DNA from: CAKXIK01 sp050947015
Lineage (GTDB): Bacteria; Bacillota; Clostridia; Oscillospirales; Acutalibacteraceae
Reading direction: 5' to 3'
Assembly (NCBI GenBank): GCA_050947015.1
Contig: JBMNVT010000007.1
Location: 37,795 to 101,794 of the forward strand
DNA length: 64,000 nucleotides
Every line of letters begins with the position of its first letter. Position 1 is the stretch's first letter. The notes under the pieces were generated by a model that was given only the letters and a program-made list of their open reading frames with translations, was not told the DNA's origin and searched no databases. Positions 18,266 through 26,479 of this stretch are shown here, in pieces. A program made the translations under genes and the position numbers.

Positions 18266-19459
18266 TTATTCGGGGAAAATTTCGTCATACATCAGCTTGC
18301 CGTCAAAAATGCGGCGCAGCACCACCACAGCGGCGCCATATACGGGGGCAAGAGAACCAAACGAGCTGCGCAGAAATTTAATATGAGAGGAATCCTTGGC
18401 AAGAACGCGACTGTTGACGCGTTCCGAAATCCGGGTAAAATCGCGGTCGTTCAAAAAAGCGCCGTCGTGGCCGATGATAACCGCCTCGGGATCGAGCGCA
18501 TTGCAAAGATTCACCAAAGCGACGGCAAGTTTGCTGCTGATTTCTTCCATCAGTGCATCGCCTTCCGGATTAGCGCTGCAAAAAGCACATACCTCGGCAA
18601 AAGAGGTCATGCCTCGCCCAAAAGCCGCGTTGAACTGCTGAATAATTTTAGGTACGCTTACAAAGGTTTCCAAACATCCACGGTTGCCGCATTGGCAGAA
18701 CGGGCCGTTGCAATCGATGGACATATGGCCGATTTCTCCGGAGAAACCACGCGAACCTTCAAACAGCGTTTCCCGCATTACAATCCCGGCGCCGATACCG
18801 TTGGTAAGCCCGAGATAAACAAAATCCTTCATATCGGCGGCAGCGCCGAAGTATTTTTCGGCCAGAGCACCGGCGTTCATATCGTTCTGCAAAAAAACAG
18901 GCAGCCGCAGCCGTGCGCTCAGCTCGTCGGCAAGCGGATAATTTTTGATTTGATAAAAATTAGGAGGGTTTAGAATAACACCGCGCTTAATTTCCAGCGG
19001 GCCGATGGACGCAATACCGACGCCGGCAATTTTTCGGCTCAGGCCGCGCGTCAAGCCCTGCACCAGCTGTACAATTTTTTCGGTAATCGTCCTTGCGGTT
19101 TCGTCGGCGGTAAAATCAATCTGCATCCGCTCAAGCACCTGAAGATTCATTCCGGCGACGATCCCCATGCAGAAATCTCGTGAAAGCCATACACCGACCA
19201 CAGCGGGAGAATCGGGCGAAAGGCTCAGCAGCATCTGGCGGCGGCCTGCGCCCTGACGTTTGGGGTCAATCGTTTCCTTTTCATAAATCAACCCGGTTGC
19301 AAGCAAATCGGCCGTAATATTGGTAACGGTCATTTTGGCAAGCCCGATGCGGTTTGTAATTTCGGTTCGGGTTGCGTTCTGCATGGTGCAAAGCAGGTTT
19401 AAAACCAGAAGCCGGTTGTTTTTTTTGGTTTGCTCACTGTTGAGACCATGATGCTTCAT
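18266..19459 (-). CDS. ROK-family transcriptional regulator (NagC/XylR type)
   Basis: A 397-residue repressor-type ROK protein: N-terminal winged helix (about 8-65; NNRLLVLNLLCTMQNATRTE, then NRIGLAKMTVTNITADLL) joined to a ROK sugar-kinase-like domain. The latter has FLQNDMNAGALAEKYFG, LGLTNGIGAGIVMRETLFEG, GEIGHMSIDCNG and the zinc motif CQCGNRGCLET. The phosphate-binding glycines are partly altered, as is usual in the regulators. ATG 19459 sits 10-12 bases after AAAGGGTG, whose own in-frame GTG (19471) would leave no ribosome site. It probably senses a sugar and may control the adjacent beta-helix gene. That link is inferred from position only. Confidence 0.88.
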   Translation of the reverse strand: MKHHGLNSEQTKKNNRLLVLNLLCTMQNATRTEITNRIGLAKMTVTNITADLLATGLIYEKETIDPKRQGAGRRQMLLSLSPDSPAVVGVWLSRDFCMGIVAGMNLQVLERMQIDFTADETARTITEKIVQLVQGLTRGLSRKIAGVGIASIGPLEIKRGVILNPPNFYQIKNYPLADELSARLRLPVFLQNDMNAGALAEKYFGAAADMKDFVYLGLTNGIGAGIVMRETLFEGSRGFSGEIGHMSIDCNGPFCQCGNRGCLETFVSVPKIIQQFNAAFGRGMTSFAEVCAFCSANPEGDALMEEISSKLAVALVNLCNALDPEAVIIGHDGAFLNDRDFTRISERVNSRVLAKDSSHIKFLRSSFGSLAPVYGAAVVVLRRIFDGKLMYDEIFPE

Positions 19460-19527
19460 CCGGAAAATCACCCTTTCTGTTTGCGGGATTCCACCGGGGA
19501 ATCCGCAAAAAAGCGCCTTATTTTTTT

Positions 19528-19557
19528 AGTATAGCACACCCGGCGCAATTTTGTAAA
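19528..19557 (-). promoter_or_regulatory. Promoter of the ROK regulator
   Basis: Minus-strand TTTACA (19552-19557), an 18-bp spacer and TATACT (19528-19533). A tandem repeat abuts the upstream side of the -35. Confidence 0.7.
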
Positions 19558-19560
19558 TCC

Positions 19561-19613
19561 CGTGTTGTATTTCCGGAGAAAAAAGACCGTGTTGTATTTC
19601 CGGAGAAAAAGAC
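19561..19613. repeat. Tandem direct repeat, two copies of about 26 bp
   Basis: CGTGTTGTATTTCCGGAGAA followed by A6-GAC (19561-19587), then the same 20 bases with A5-GAC (19588-19613). The copies differ only in the length of the A run. One copy supplies the T-tract of the terminator of the beta-helix gene, and the other touches the -35 of the ROK promoter. Confidence 0.9.
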
Positions 19614-19650
19614 CGGAACGTGACGGGAATTCTCCCATACCGTTCCGGTG
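19606..19650 (-). terminator. Terminator of the beta-helix/FIVAR gene
   Basis: Minus-strand CACCGGAACG/CGTTCCGGTC outer stem with an inner GGGA/TCCC, followed by TTTTT inside the tandem repeat. It lies 26 bp after the stop codon. Confidence 0.85.
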
Positions 19651-19675
19651 CGTTTTGGCATTTTGCCTGTTTGAT

Positions 19676-22096
19676 TTATTCCTGTGTTGGCTCCGTCTGA
19701 TTCCGGCAAAGTCTTTGCCGGCAGAACAAAAAGATCAGGGCGGAAGCGGCTCCGACAAAAGCGAAGAACAGCAGCCCGGAAGCACCGCCGGTTATGGGGT
19801 TGTCGCCCGGTTCGGCGCCGGACTCTGCGGGCAGGCTGCTTGACTCGACGGAAGAGGCCTGGGCTGGCTGAAGAGCTTGAACGGCGGAGGAAAGCGTTGC
19901 CAGAGCTTCGTCGATTGCGCTTTGGCCGGCGTTTTCGTTGGCGGCAACCTGTTCTGCCGACGAAATTGCTTCGGCGAGCCGGGTCGCACTTTCGTCGGTG
20001 TATTCGGCTGCAGCCAGCTGCCTGGCCTGCGCAAGCGCGCGGTTCAACTCAGCTTTGTTGCCGCGCGGTACAAGCGTGTTGATCGCCGCTTTCAGGGCTG
20101 CGGCAGCTTCGTCAATTTCGGTCTGTGAAGCCCGTGCGTTGCTCAGCAGCGTGTCGGCGCGGAGCATGGATTTCTGCAGGAGGCTCCAGCTTTCCGGTGT
20201 GTATTTGGCGGCGGAAAGACCCTGTGCCGTCTGATAAGAATCGGTTAAGGGATCAAACGATACCGGTGCCAGCGTGGCGTAATTTTCAATGTCGGTGATA
20301 AAAAACTGAGAATAGTTTGAAATGCTGCCGCTTGTCCAGCCCTTGGCGACGCGGAACTGCGGGTACTGACTTGGCTTTTCTCCGCCGACCGGAATGATGG
20401 CATAGTAAATAAATTCATCGTGCGTTGTATGAAAGCTGTCGGCATAACCGCCGGAGGCTGAGCTCCACTTTCTGTCTTCAAGCGTGTAATAATCCTTGAT
20501 TGCAGCGTTCTTCCATTCGCGGATGCCGTATGCTCCGTTGCCGATGGGAATTGCTACGATGGCGTACTTCACCTTGTCACGAATCAGTGCCTCAAAACGG
20601 ATGATGCCGCTCAGATCAGCGGTCTTCATTGTGATAACATCAAAGTTGGAGGAATCGGTTAGAGCGTAGTTCCCGTTGTTTTCGCCCTTGTTTTCAAAGC
20701 TGCCGGGAAATTTCAGCTTTAAAACCTGAATGGTTTCCGGAACGGTTACGGTCTGCGAAACTGTAACAATGGAAAGGGATGCCGCGCCACTGTCCACCGT
20801 CAGCTGGAAATCCATCATTTCGCGGACGGCAGTCAGGCTGACAAAATAAGAGCCATTTCTGCGGAAAACCGGCAGAGTTCCGTTTTTTTGTTCGTCACAG
20901 GAAACGCTCCACTCCAAAAGGCGCTCTGCGGTAATTTCTCCTTCCGCGGCATCCGTCTGTACGGAAAATCCGCTTACAGAACAGGAATTGCCCGTGGTAA
21001 GAGTGACTGTTTTGCCGCTCTCGTTTGCAGAACAGGTAAATTCAAACCTTGTGCCCTTCAGCAAAAAGGCGAGATCATCAACGTTCAGATACGGTTCGCA
21101 GCGATCGATGGAATAAACGGGAACGAAATCGGCGAGGGAAGAGCCATCCACAACGGCGGAATAATTTTTAACGGCGGCGGGAACCGTTGTATTTAGGGTG
21201 CTGGGGTAAATTGTATTGTCGTACTCGTTCAGGCGGGCGGAATCGGCCGGCGCCTCCTGGTCAGTTCCGGGGTTAAAGATCATAATTGCCGGAATCGGCG
21301 CGCCCGCGTAACCGCTGAACATTTCGTTGCCGCGAAAAATGACGTTTGAGCAGACTTCCGGTTCGGCGGGGCCGGCCTCCCATTCGGAGCAATAGGCGTA
21401 GGTTCCCGAGTTTGTAAAGGTGCAGTTTTCCACCAGGTTATTGCTGCTGCCGCGGCGGAAGCGCACCGGGTCGGGCTGAACGTCCTCAAAGAGGCAGCTG
21501 CGCACGGTGTTGTTGCAGGAAAACGTGGAAATATACAGGCCGTGAATATTCAGCCCTGCATAATCACGGATTTTAAAAAAACTGCAGTTTTCAATGGTGT
21601 TGTTGGAGGAGCCGAGGAACTGAATGGCGGCCACGCCGGGCGTAATGTTGCGCGTGTAATATCCGCCGAGACGGGAGAAAGTGAGGTTTGCAAAATATCC
21701 CGAAACGCCGTCCTGTGTAGCCGCTGATCCATCGTTGCTGACGCGCATGATGATGCCGTTGCGGACATTGCTTACGGTAAAGTTTTTAAAGGAAAACGAC
21801 GTTGTGCCGCAGGTGTTTACCGTCAGAAAGGTAATATCCAGACCAGTTTGGCCCGAAAAAACGGTCGCATCCTCTCCGGCACCTTCAAACGAAATGGTTT
21901 TGCCGGGCGCCGCGTAGTTCCAGGAGGTGTTTGCTGTGAGCTGGTAAGTGCCCGAAGCCAGGTGAATCGTAACGTTGCCGTCGAACGGAGTTTTTGTCAG
22001 CAGCGCGTTGGCTCCGGCAATCGACTTCAGAGCGCTGGAGGGCGACAACCCGTCGGCGCTGTCACTGCCATCCGGAGAAAGATAAAGATCTAACAC
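19676..22096 (-). CDS. Beta-helix / FIVAR surface protein with C-terminal anchor, signal peptide missing
   Basis: An 806-residue modular protein. Residues 1-300 form a right-handed parallel beta-helix of the pectate-lyase type (YLSPDGSDSADGLSPSSALK at the start, then repeated NNTIENCSFFKI-like turns). About 310-440 resembles a copper-amine-oxidase N-terminal-like stalk domain (LAFLLKGTRFEF, RNGSYFVSLTAVREMM). About 450-620 is a beta-rich segment I do not recognise. Two FIVAR-type helical repeats follow (about 630-745), then a Ser-rich linker, NPITG (766-770), a hydrophobic stretch and CRQRLCRNQ. That tail looks like a sortase substrate or a plain membrane anchor. The only usable start is GTG 22096 (ribosome site weak). 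A stop lies ten codons upstream and there is no signal peptide, so the 5' end is probably lost. Catalytic activity unknown. Confidence 0.72.
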   Translation of the reverse strand: MLDLYLSPDGSDSADGLSPSSALKSIAGANALLTKTPFDGNVTIHLASGTYQLTANTSWNYAAPGKTISFEGAGEDATVFSGQTGLDITFLTVNTCGTTSFSFKNFTVSNVRNGIIMRVSNDGSAATQDGVSGYFANLTFSRLGGYYTRNITPGVAAIQFLGSSNNTIENCSFFKIRDYAGLNIHGLYISTFSCNNTVRSCLFEDVQPDPVRFRRGSSNNLVENCTFTNSGTYAYCSEWEAGPAEPEVCSNVIFRGNEMFSGYAGAPIPAIMIFNPGTDQEAPADSARLNEYDNTIYPSTLNTTVPAAVKNYSAVVDGSSLADFVPVYSIDRCEPYLNVDDLAFLLKGTRFEFTCSANESGKTVTLTTGNSCSVSGFSVQTDAAEGEITAERLLEWSVSCDEQKNGTLPVFRRNGSYFVSLTAVREMMDFQLTVDSGAASLSIVTVSQTVTVPETIQVLKLKFPGSFENKGENNGNYALTDSSNFDVITMKTADLSGIIRFEALIRDKVKYAIVAIPIGNGAYGIREWKNAAIKDYYTLEDRKWSSASGGYADSFHTTHDEFIYYAIIPVGGEKPSQYPQFRVAKGWTSGSISNYSQFFITDIENYATLAPVSFDPLTDSYQTAQGLSAAKYTPESWSLLQKSMLRADTLLSNARASQTEIDEAAAALKAAINTLVPRGNKAELNRALAQARQLAAAEYTDESATRLAEAISSAEQVAANENAGQSAIDEALATLSSAVQALQPAQASSVESSSLPAESGAEPGDNPITGGASGLLFFAFVGAASALIFLFCRQRLCRNQTEPTQE

Positions 22097-22171
22097 GTTT
22101 CCCGAAATCGGATTGGCAACAGATTAATACAGATCAATTTTAACAGAATCTTTTTGAAAAAAGGTTTATTT

Positions 22172-22200
22172 ATTATCCATATATTTTGCACTTTTGTAAA
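22172..22200 (-). promoter_or_regulatory. Promoter of the beta-helix gene
   Basis: Minus-strand TTTACA (22195-22200), a 17-bp spacer and GATAAT (22172-22177). The -35 overlaps the T-tract of the araC-type gene's terminator. The leader to GTG 22096 is about 65 bases and contains no ATG. Confidence 0.65.
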
Positions 22201-22241
22201 AATAAGAACCGTCCTTCAGCCTGCACGGCCGAAAGACGGTT
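22194..22241 (-). terminator. Intrinsic terminator of the AraC-family gene
   Basis: A fully paired 15-bp stem (22207-22221 with 22227-22241, a few G-U pairs), a five-base loop, then CTTATTTTT on the minus strand. Confidence 0.9.
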
Positions 22242-22249
22242 TTCCGACG

Positions 22250-23149
22250 TTATTTTTGAAGATGATTGCGGCGGTAGCTGCTGGGAGAACTGCCGGTAAG
22301 CTTCTTAAAGATTTTGGAAAAATAAGCGACATTGTTAAAGCCCAATTGCTCGCTGATTTCGGCGATGGAAGCCGCACGGTTTTCTAAAAGACCCATTGAG
22401 GCGCGGATTCTCTGGGCAGTGAGGTATTCGACAAAGGTTTGTTTTGTAATCAGCTTAAACAGATAGCAAAAATAGGTTTTGGACAAAGCGGAAATTCTGC
22501 AAACCTCGTCGAGTGTAAGGGGAGAGGCGCAATTCTCGTCGATATAACGGATTGCCGAAGCCATCTGTTCCTTGTATTTGATATAAATCAAATCGCGCCG
22601 ACTGTGCCAATAGTTTGAGGAAATTGAAAATTCGCGCATAAAAAGCAGCAGCAGTTCCTGAATCCCCGTTCGCAGCATTTCCTCGTAATACGGCTGTTCC
22701 CGTTCGTATTCCTGCAGAAGGCTTCTCATTGTCTGTTCCACCCTGCGGCTGGTTTCCGGACGGAAAAGAAAGCGGGGACGCTGTTCCTTCGAATCCTGAA
22801 AAAAGACGGACAGACTCATCAGGTTGAGGGCGTTGTTCATGTTGTCCTGCATGGCGGACGAGCCGAGCACGGCTTCAAGAGAAAATTCGCAGCAGATAGC
22901 GGAAGATTCTGCCCCCAGCAGCGTCTGATGTTCAATTTCGGGCAGCAGAAGAAAGGTGTCTCCAATGGTCAGCCGGTAAACCTGATTCTCCACGCGGTGC
23001 TCGCATTCGCCCTTTGTCACATACCAGATTTGTGTGTAATCATGCGAATGCAGACGCAATCCGGAAGGCGCCTTGTCGGTGGACTCAAATATTTTGCAGA
23101 AGCTGCACTTACGGAAATACGATTCTTTTTTTAGGATGCTTTGGGTCAT
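22250..23149 (-). CDS. AraC-family transcriptional regulator
   Basis: A 299-residue regulator with an N-terminal cupin-like sensing domain (about 15-120; LRLHSHDYTQIWYVTKGECE, FLLLPEIEHQTLLG) and a C-terminal double helix-turn-helix (about 195-297). The latter includes SPLTLDEVCRISALSKTYFC and GFNNVAYFSKIFKKLTGSSP, the AraC signature. ATG 23149 follows GTGAGGTG. AraC proteins of this layout usually activate sugar-use genes, and the downstream beta-helix gene is the nearest candidate target. It is separately terminated, so it is not an operon with that gene. Confidence 0.9.
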   Translation of the reverse strand: MTQSILKKESYFRKCSFCKIFESTDKAPSGLRLHSHDYTQIWYVTKGECEHRVENQVYRLTIGDTFLLLPEIEHQTLLGAESSAICCEFSLEAVLGSSAMQDNMNNALNLMSLSVFFQDSKEQRPRFLFRPETSRRVEQTMRSLLQEYEREQPYYEEMLRTGIQELLLLFMREFSISSNYWHSRRDLIYIKYKEQMASAIRYIDENCASPLTLDEVCRISALSKTYFCYLFKLITKQTFVEYLTAQRIRASMGLLENRAASIAEISEQLGFNNVAYFSKIFKKLTGSSPSSYRRNHLQK

Positions 23150-23255
23150 GACCGGTGCACCTCACTTTGTTCCTGTGTCTGCAAGGGCTGTGCGCGAATC
23201 CGGACTTGGTTGCTTTTGCGTTCCGGCGGCCGTGGGGAACTTAATATACTGACGT

Positions 23256-24611
23256 TCAGCCAACTCCGGAAAGCAGCGAGCAGGCGATCTGAAAATAGAC
23301 CACCAGACTGACGGCGTCCACGATGGTGGTAATCAGCGGAGCGGCCATAATAGCGGGGTCAAGACGCAGCTTTTCGGCAATCAGCGGCAGAATGCAGCCG
23401 ATTACCTGCGCAAGCAGAACGGTGACGAACAGGCTCAGCACCACGGTCAGGCAGACCATCGGCTGACCGGGGTAAACGATCATCAGGCGGATAAAGTTAA
23501 CCAGACCGAGCACCGCGCCGCAAAGCAAAGAGATTCGGGTTTCCTTCCAGACGACGCGGGGAAGATCCCGCAGCTGAATTTCGCCCAGCGTCATGCCGCG
23601 GATGATGCTGGTGCTGCTTTGACTGCCTGCGTTTCCGCCGGTGTCGGTCAGCATGGGAATAAAGGTGACCAGCAGCGGCAGCGCGGCAAAGGCCTGTTCA
23701 TAATGAGCAAGAATCCCGCCGGTAATCATACTGCTGACCATCAGCACCAGCAGCCAGCCAATGCGGTTGCGCGCCATGATCCAGATCTTCTGCTTCAGGT
23801 ACGGTTGGTCGCTTGGCACCATAGCGGCCATTTTTTCAATGTCCTCGGTGGCCTCCTGTTCCATAACGTCGACCGCATCGTCAACGGTGACGATGCCTAC
23901 CAACCGGTTTTCGTGATCCACCACCGGCAGTGCGATCAGGTCGTATTTGTTAAAGCTGTCGACTACGTCCTCGCGGTCGTCGGTTGTGACCGCCTTAATC
24001 ACATTGTCGTCCATAATGGTGCCGATGACAGTTTCGTAGGAATGCATCAAAAGGTCGCGGACCGTTACAACGCCCTCAAGGTGGCGCTGAGCGTCGGTAA
24101 CGTAACAGATATAAATGGTTTCCTTATCCACGCCGTTTTTCCGAATATAATCAAACGACTGTTCCACCGTCATGTCTTTTTTCAACCCGATATACTCGGC
24201 GGTCATAATGGTTCCCGCGCTGTTTTCGGGGTAATTAAGAAACTGATTGATCAGCTGGCGGGTGTCCGGTGCAGCGTTTTGCAGCACGCGGCGAACAACC
24301 GTTGCGGGCAGCTCCTCCAGCATATCGACCGCATCGTCGACATAAAGGTCTTCCACAATGTTTTTCAGCTCGGTGTCGGTAATTCCGTTGATAATCTGCC
24401 CCTGAACCTCGGTCGGAAGAAAAGCAAAAACGTCGGCGGCTTGCTCCTTTGGCAGCATCCGAAACACCACAACGCTCTTTTCCTGTGGCAGCTCCTCCAA
24501 AAACTCCGCAATGTCCGCCTCGTTAAGTTCAACAAGCCGGGTTTTCAGTTCCCGCAACTGCCGGTTTTCCGCCAGTTCCATTAATTCACCAAAATTGTAC
24601 TGTTCTTCCAC
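23256..24611 (-). CDS. mgtE: Magnesium transporter MgtE
   Basis: A 451-residue MgtE-type Mg2+ channel. The N-terminal superhelical domain (about 20-130; ELPQEKSVVVFRMLPKEQAA, VEDLYVDDAVDMLEELPA) and CBS pair (about 135-255; TAEYIGLKKDMTVEQSFDYI, GIVTVDDAVDVMEQE) sense cytosolic Mg2+. The C-terminal five-helix membrane domain (about 275-450) includes FIPMLTDTGGNAGSQSS and the final APLITTIVDAVSLVVYFQIA with the conserved Asp. The start is GTG 24611 after AAAGG. A roughly 400-base leader with its own promoter and an intrinsic terminator precedes it, so expression is probably set by premature termination. Confidence 0.95.
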   Translation of the reverse strand: MEEQYNFGELMELAENRQLRELKTRLVELNEADIAEFLEELPQEKSVVVFRMLPKEQAADVFAFLPTEVQGQIINGITDTELKNIVEDLYVDDAVDMLEELPATVVRRVLQNAAPDTRQLINQFLNYPENSAGTIMTAEYIGLKKDMTVEQSFDYIRKNGVDKETIYICYVTDAQRHLEGVVTVRDLLMHSYETVIGTIMDDNVIKAVTTDDREDVVDSFNKYDLIALPVVDHENRLVGIVTVDDAVDVMEQEATEDIEKMAAMVPSDQPYLKQKIWIMARNRIGWLLVLMVSSMITGGILAHYEQAFAALPLLVTFIPMLTDTGGNAGSQSSTSIIRGMTLGEIQLRDLPRVVWKETRISLLCGAVLGLVNFIRLMIVYPGQPMVCLTVVLSLFVTVLLAQVIGCILPLIAEKLRLDPAIMAAPLITTIVDAVSLVVYFQIACSLLSGVG

Positions 24612-24703
24612 TTCATCATCATGCCTTTCTGCCGACTCGCATTTTTGTGCGGATCCGCTGTGCGGAAGCCGCGGTGCAATTGGTCAGAAGAAAAGCAGAC
24701 AGC

Positions 24704-24736
24704 AAAAAGCCGAATGCGAAAAAATCCGCATTCGGC
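24704..24736 (-). terminator. Intrinsic terminator inside the mgtE leader (attenuator)
   Basis: A perfect 10-bp stem GCCGAATGCG/CGCATTCGGC (24727-24736 and 24709-24718 by strand order), a loop of about eight bases, then TTTTT on the minus strand. It sits between the leader promoter and the mgtE start codon, so it must be passed for mgtE to be expressed. Confidence 0.88.
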
Positions 24737-24784
24737 TGTCATAGACGCGCAGCAGCAAAGCACAGAAACGCCTGTGCATTCCCC

Positions 24785-24922
24785 TCAAAGCAGGGCGGCG
24801 GTTTTGTGCGGTACAAAGCGCTGAAGGCGGCGGCAGCGGGCCTGTGCAAAAGCACGGTCTGCTGCTGCCCATCGTCTGTGACAGCTGCTGTCGGCGTTTC
24901 TACTTCGACCCGATGCGTCCAC
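24785..24922 (-). CDS. Possible 45-residue leader peptide ORF upstream of mgtE
   Basis: A GTG at 24920-24922 stands nine bases after AAAAGGAG, the best-spaced ribosome site in the leader. It opens a 45-codon frame starting VDASGRSRNADSSCHRR, rich in Arg and Ala, and ending about 50 bases before the attenuator stem. The composition is not distinctive and could arise by chance in GC-rich DNA, so the case rests on the ribosome site and position. If translated, it could couple ribosome movement to terminator folding. Confidence 0.3.
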   Translation of the reverse strand: MDASGRSRNADSSCHRRWAAADRAFAQARCRRLQRFVPHKTAALL

Positions 24923-25018
24923 AAAGCCCAACTCCTTTTTTCGAATTTTTTATTTTTCTTTCCGGCGCGCACCGCAATATGGGCGGAATACGCAATCCGA
25001 AAGGAATTTACCGTCTTT

Positions 25019-25047
25019 ATTTTAGTCTTTACACGCCAAAAAGTCAA
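25019..25047 (-). promoter_or_regulatory. Promoter of the mgtE leader
   Basis: Minus-strand TTGACT (25042-25047), a 17-bp spacer and TAAAAT (25019-25024). The -35 directly abuts the stop codon of the preceding minus-strand gene. Confidence 0.75.
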
Positions 25048-25674
25048 TCAGAAATCACTGCCGGAGGAACCGCCTTCTCCTGAAGATTCCGGAGCAATGG
25101 GAGGCATCGCTTCCGGCCAGCCGGAGGGGTAATCGCGGCGGCGAAAGTTTTCCAGCTCGCGCTGCAGTAGCCGAAGCAGCTCCTGCGGATCAGCGTCGGC
25201 AGAACGGGAATCGAGGGAGAAACCGCAGATGCCTCGATTCTGATCCCGTTCCAGCAGCATACGCATCAGCGGCGAGTAGCCCTTTGGAAACTCGGCAATG
25301 TCCTTTGCCATCAGCAGCAGCCGTTCTCCGCCGGCGGAACGGTCAATGCGGAACGAGTCGATGCAGCTCCAGGGGATCAGCCGGATGGTGAGAGGAAAGC
25401 TGAAGCAGCCGATGGAAAGCGGGTGGGAAATGTTTTCAATCCCGTCGGAGGTAATAGAGAAGCAGCCGGTTTTCGCAGCGGCGCGCCAGATGGTGTGAAT
25501 AGTCATCCAGAAGGGAAACAGAAAGAAAAGAAGCGAAATCATGGCGCAGCCAACGGAGGCCGCCGTGCCGATGCGAAAAAGAAAGACGATGACTGCCAGT
25601 AAAAACGCCGAGGAAAGCGCATAGCCAATGGTCTGGCCGATTCGGCTGCGACGATAAGGAATCGTGATTTTCAT
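25048..25674 (-). CDS. PH-like membrane protein (STM3941-like, tentative)
   Basis: A 208-residue protein with two membrane segments (about 15-35 and 38-62) followed by a soluble domain. The pattern GCFSITSDGIENISHPLSIG, then IPWSCIDSFRID and ERLLLMAKDIAEFPKGYS, resembles the bacterial PH-like domains of small membrane proteins such as the STM3941 family. The function is unknown. The C-terminus is a Gly/Ser-rich tail (APESSGEGGSSGSDF). ATG 25674 follows GGAAAGG. It lies 30 bp after the MBL-fold gene and is probably cotranscribed from the ispD promoter. Confidence 0.55.
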   Translation of the reverse strand: MKITIPYRRSRIGQTIGYALSSAFLLAVIVFLFRIGTAASVGCAMISLLFFLFPFWMTIHTIWRAAAKTGCFSITSDGIENISHPLSIGCFSFPLTIRLIPWSCIDSFRIDRSAGGERLLLMAKDIAEFPKGYSPLMRMLLERDQNRGICGFSLDSRSADADPQELLRLLQRELENFRRRDYPSGWPEAMPPIAPESSGEGGSSGSDF

Positions 25675-25704
25675 AAAGCATCTGCCTTTCCGGAGAGGGT
25701 CGGA

Positions 25705-26454
25705 TCAAATCAGGAACTGACGCGGCGCCGAAGATCCGTCGGTTTTCTGAACTGTGTAGTCACGAGAAGAAACCGATACATCAATTTCCAATCCATCGTA
25801 AGCTGTGGTAATGCCGTACCGCGCCATTTTTTCGGACAATGTTTGGTGATCCGTGTGTAAAGTGCGCGCCATATGTGAAATACAGAAACGGCCAACATAG
25901 GGGGCTAATGTTTTCTGCATTTCCAAAACCATCTGCAAGTTATTGTGCTCAAAAATGCGATAATCACCGTCCGCGTCGCCGATCGTCGCATCCAGTACGG
26001 CCAAAGACGGCTTCTCTCGCTGAATGGCCTGCACTTCCTCATACAAAAGCCATGCGCCGTCCAGACCGTAAAACACGGACACTTCGGAAGCCGAGATTAT
26101 GAAATGCACTGTGTTGGGGCAGGTTGCATGATTGCCCGCATAGGCTGATATGGTATACCGGCCAAGCTGCACCGTCTCTCCTGCTGACAGATTCACAAAC
26201 TGAGCGCCTATCGCTGTCAGCGCATCCACTGTTTCTGCGCAGTAATGATCTTCATGCTTGTGTGTGTTGAGAATATAACGAACTGCGGCGGGGTTTCTTC
26301 TGAACTCTTGTATTGCCTCCAACACCTGTGGACCGGGGTCGATCAGGAGCACATCATCGATCAGAACGGAGGAAAATCTTCTGAACTCCTTCAGGTCTGC
26401 TGTTTTTCTCAGGGGCCAATCAGCTGCCCCAGTTCCTAAAAAAAAGACTTTCAA
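25705..26454 (-). CDS. MBL-fold metallo-hydrolase (PhnP-like)
   Basis: A 249-residue metallo-beta-lactamase-fold protein. Metal-binding motif HKHEDH (in LNTHKHEDHYCAETVD), then a later His in YAGNHATCPNTVHFI, Asp in FYGLDGAWLLYEE, and His in CISHMARTLHTDHQTL. The layout resembles PhnP-type cyclic-phosphate phosphodiesterases, but the substrate cannot be read from sequence. TTG 26454 (MKVFFLGTGAADWP if initiated there) is preferred because AGGTGAAG precedes it. An in-frame GTG at 26487 overlaps the ispD end and has no ribosome site. Its codon use looks less GC-rich than ispD's, a weak hint of separate origin. Confidence 0.75.
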   Translation of the reverse strand: MKVFFLGTGAADWPLRKTADLKEFRRFSSVLIDDVLLIDPGPQVLEAIQEFRRNPAAVRYILNTHKHEDHYCAETVDALTAIGAQFVNLSAGETVQLGRYTISAYAGNHATCPNTVHFIISASEVSVFYGLDGAWLLYEEVQAIQREKPSLAVLDATIGDADGDYRIFEHNNLQMVLEMQKTLAPYVGRFCISHMARTLHTDHQTLSEKMARYGITTAYDGLEIDVSVSSRDYTVQKTDGSSAPRQFLI

Positions 26455-26479
26455 TGATTCTTCACCTGAATTCAATCGT

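Larger units (their letters stand above)
24612..25012 (-). ncRNA. Structured mgtE leader RNA with attenuator (class not identified)
   Basis: This 436-bp gap holds no real protein gene apart from a possible small leader ORF. Transcription from the promoter at 25019-25047 would produce about 400 bases of leader. It can form several hairpins (CCGTGC/GCACAGG, GCACAG/CTGTGC) and a strong intrinsic terminator about 95 bases before the GTG. This is the layout of a riboswitch or a translation-coupled attenuator. I looked for the M-box core (AGGTGAGGCTCC and the later conserved GCCAATGGGTCAACAG block) and did not find it convincingly. Confidence 0.55.

Noticed and set aside
24612..25012. M-box (ykoK) riboswitch before mgtE
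   Set aside because: A short GACGATGGGCAGCAG stretch recalls one M-box block, but the AGGTGAGGCTCC core and the remaining conserved blocks are not there in order. I left the class open.
24739..25047. A 102-codon minus-strand frame covering most of the mgtE leader
   Set aside because: Its only start, a TTG at 25047, is the -35 box of the leader promoter, so it could not be on the transcript.
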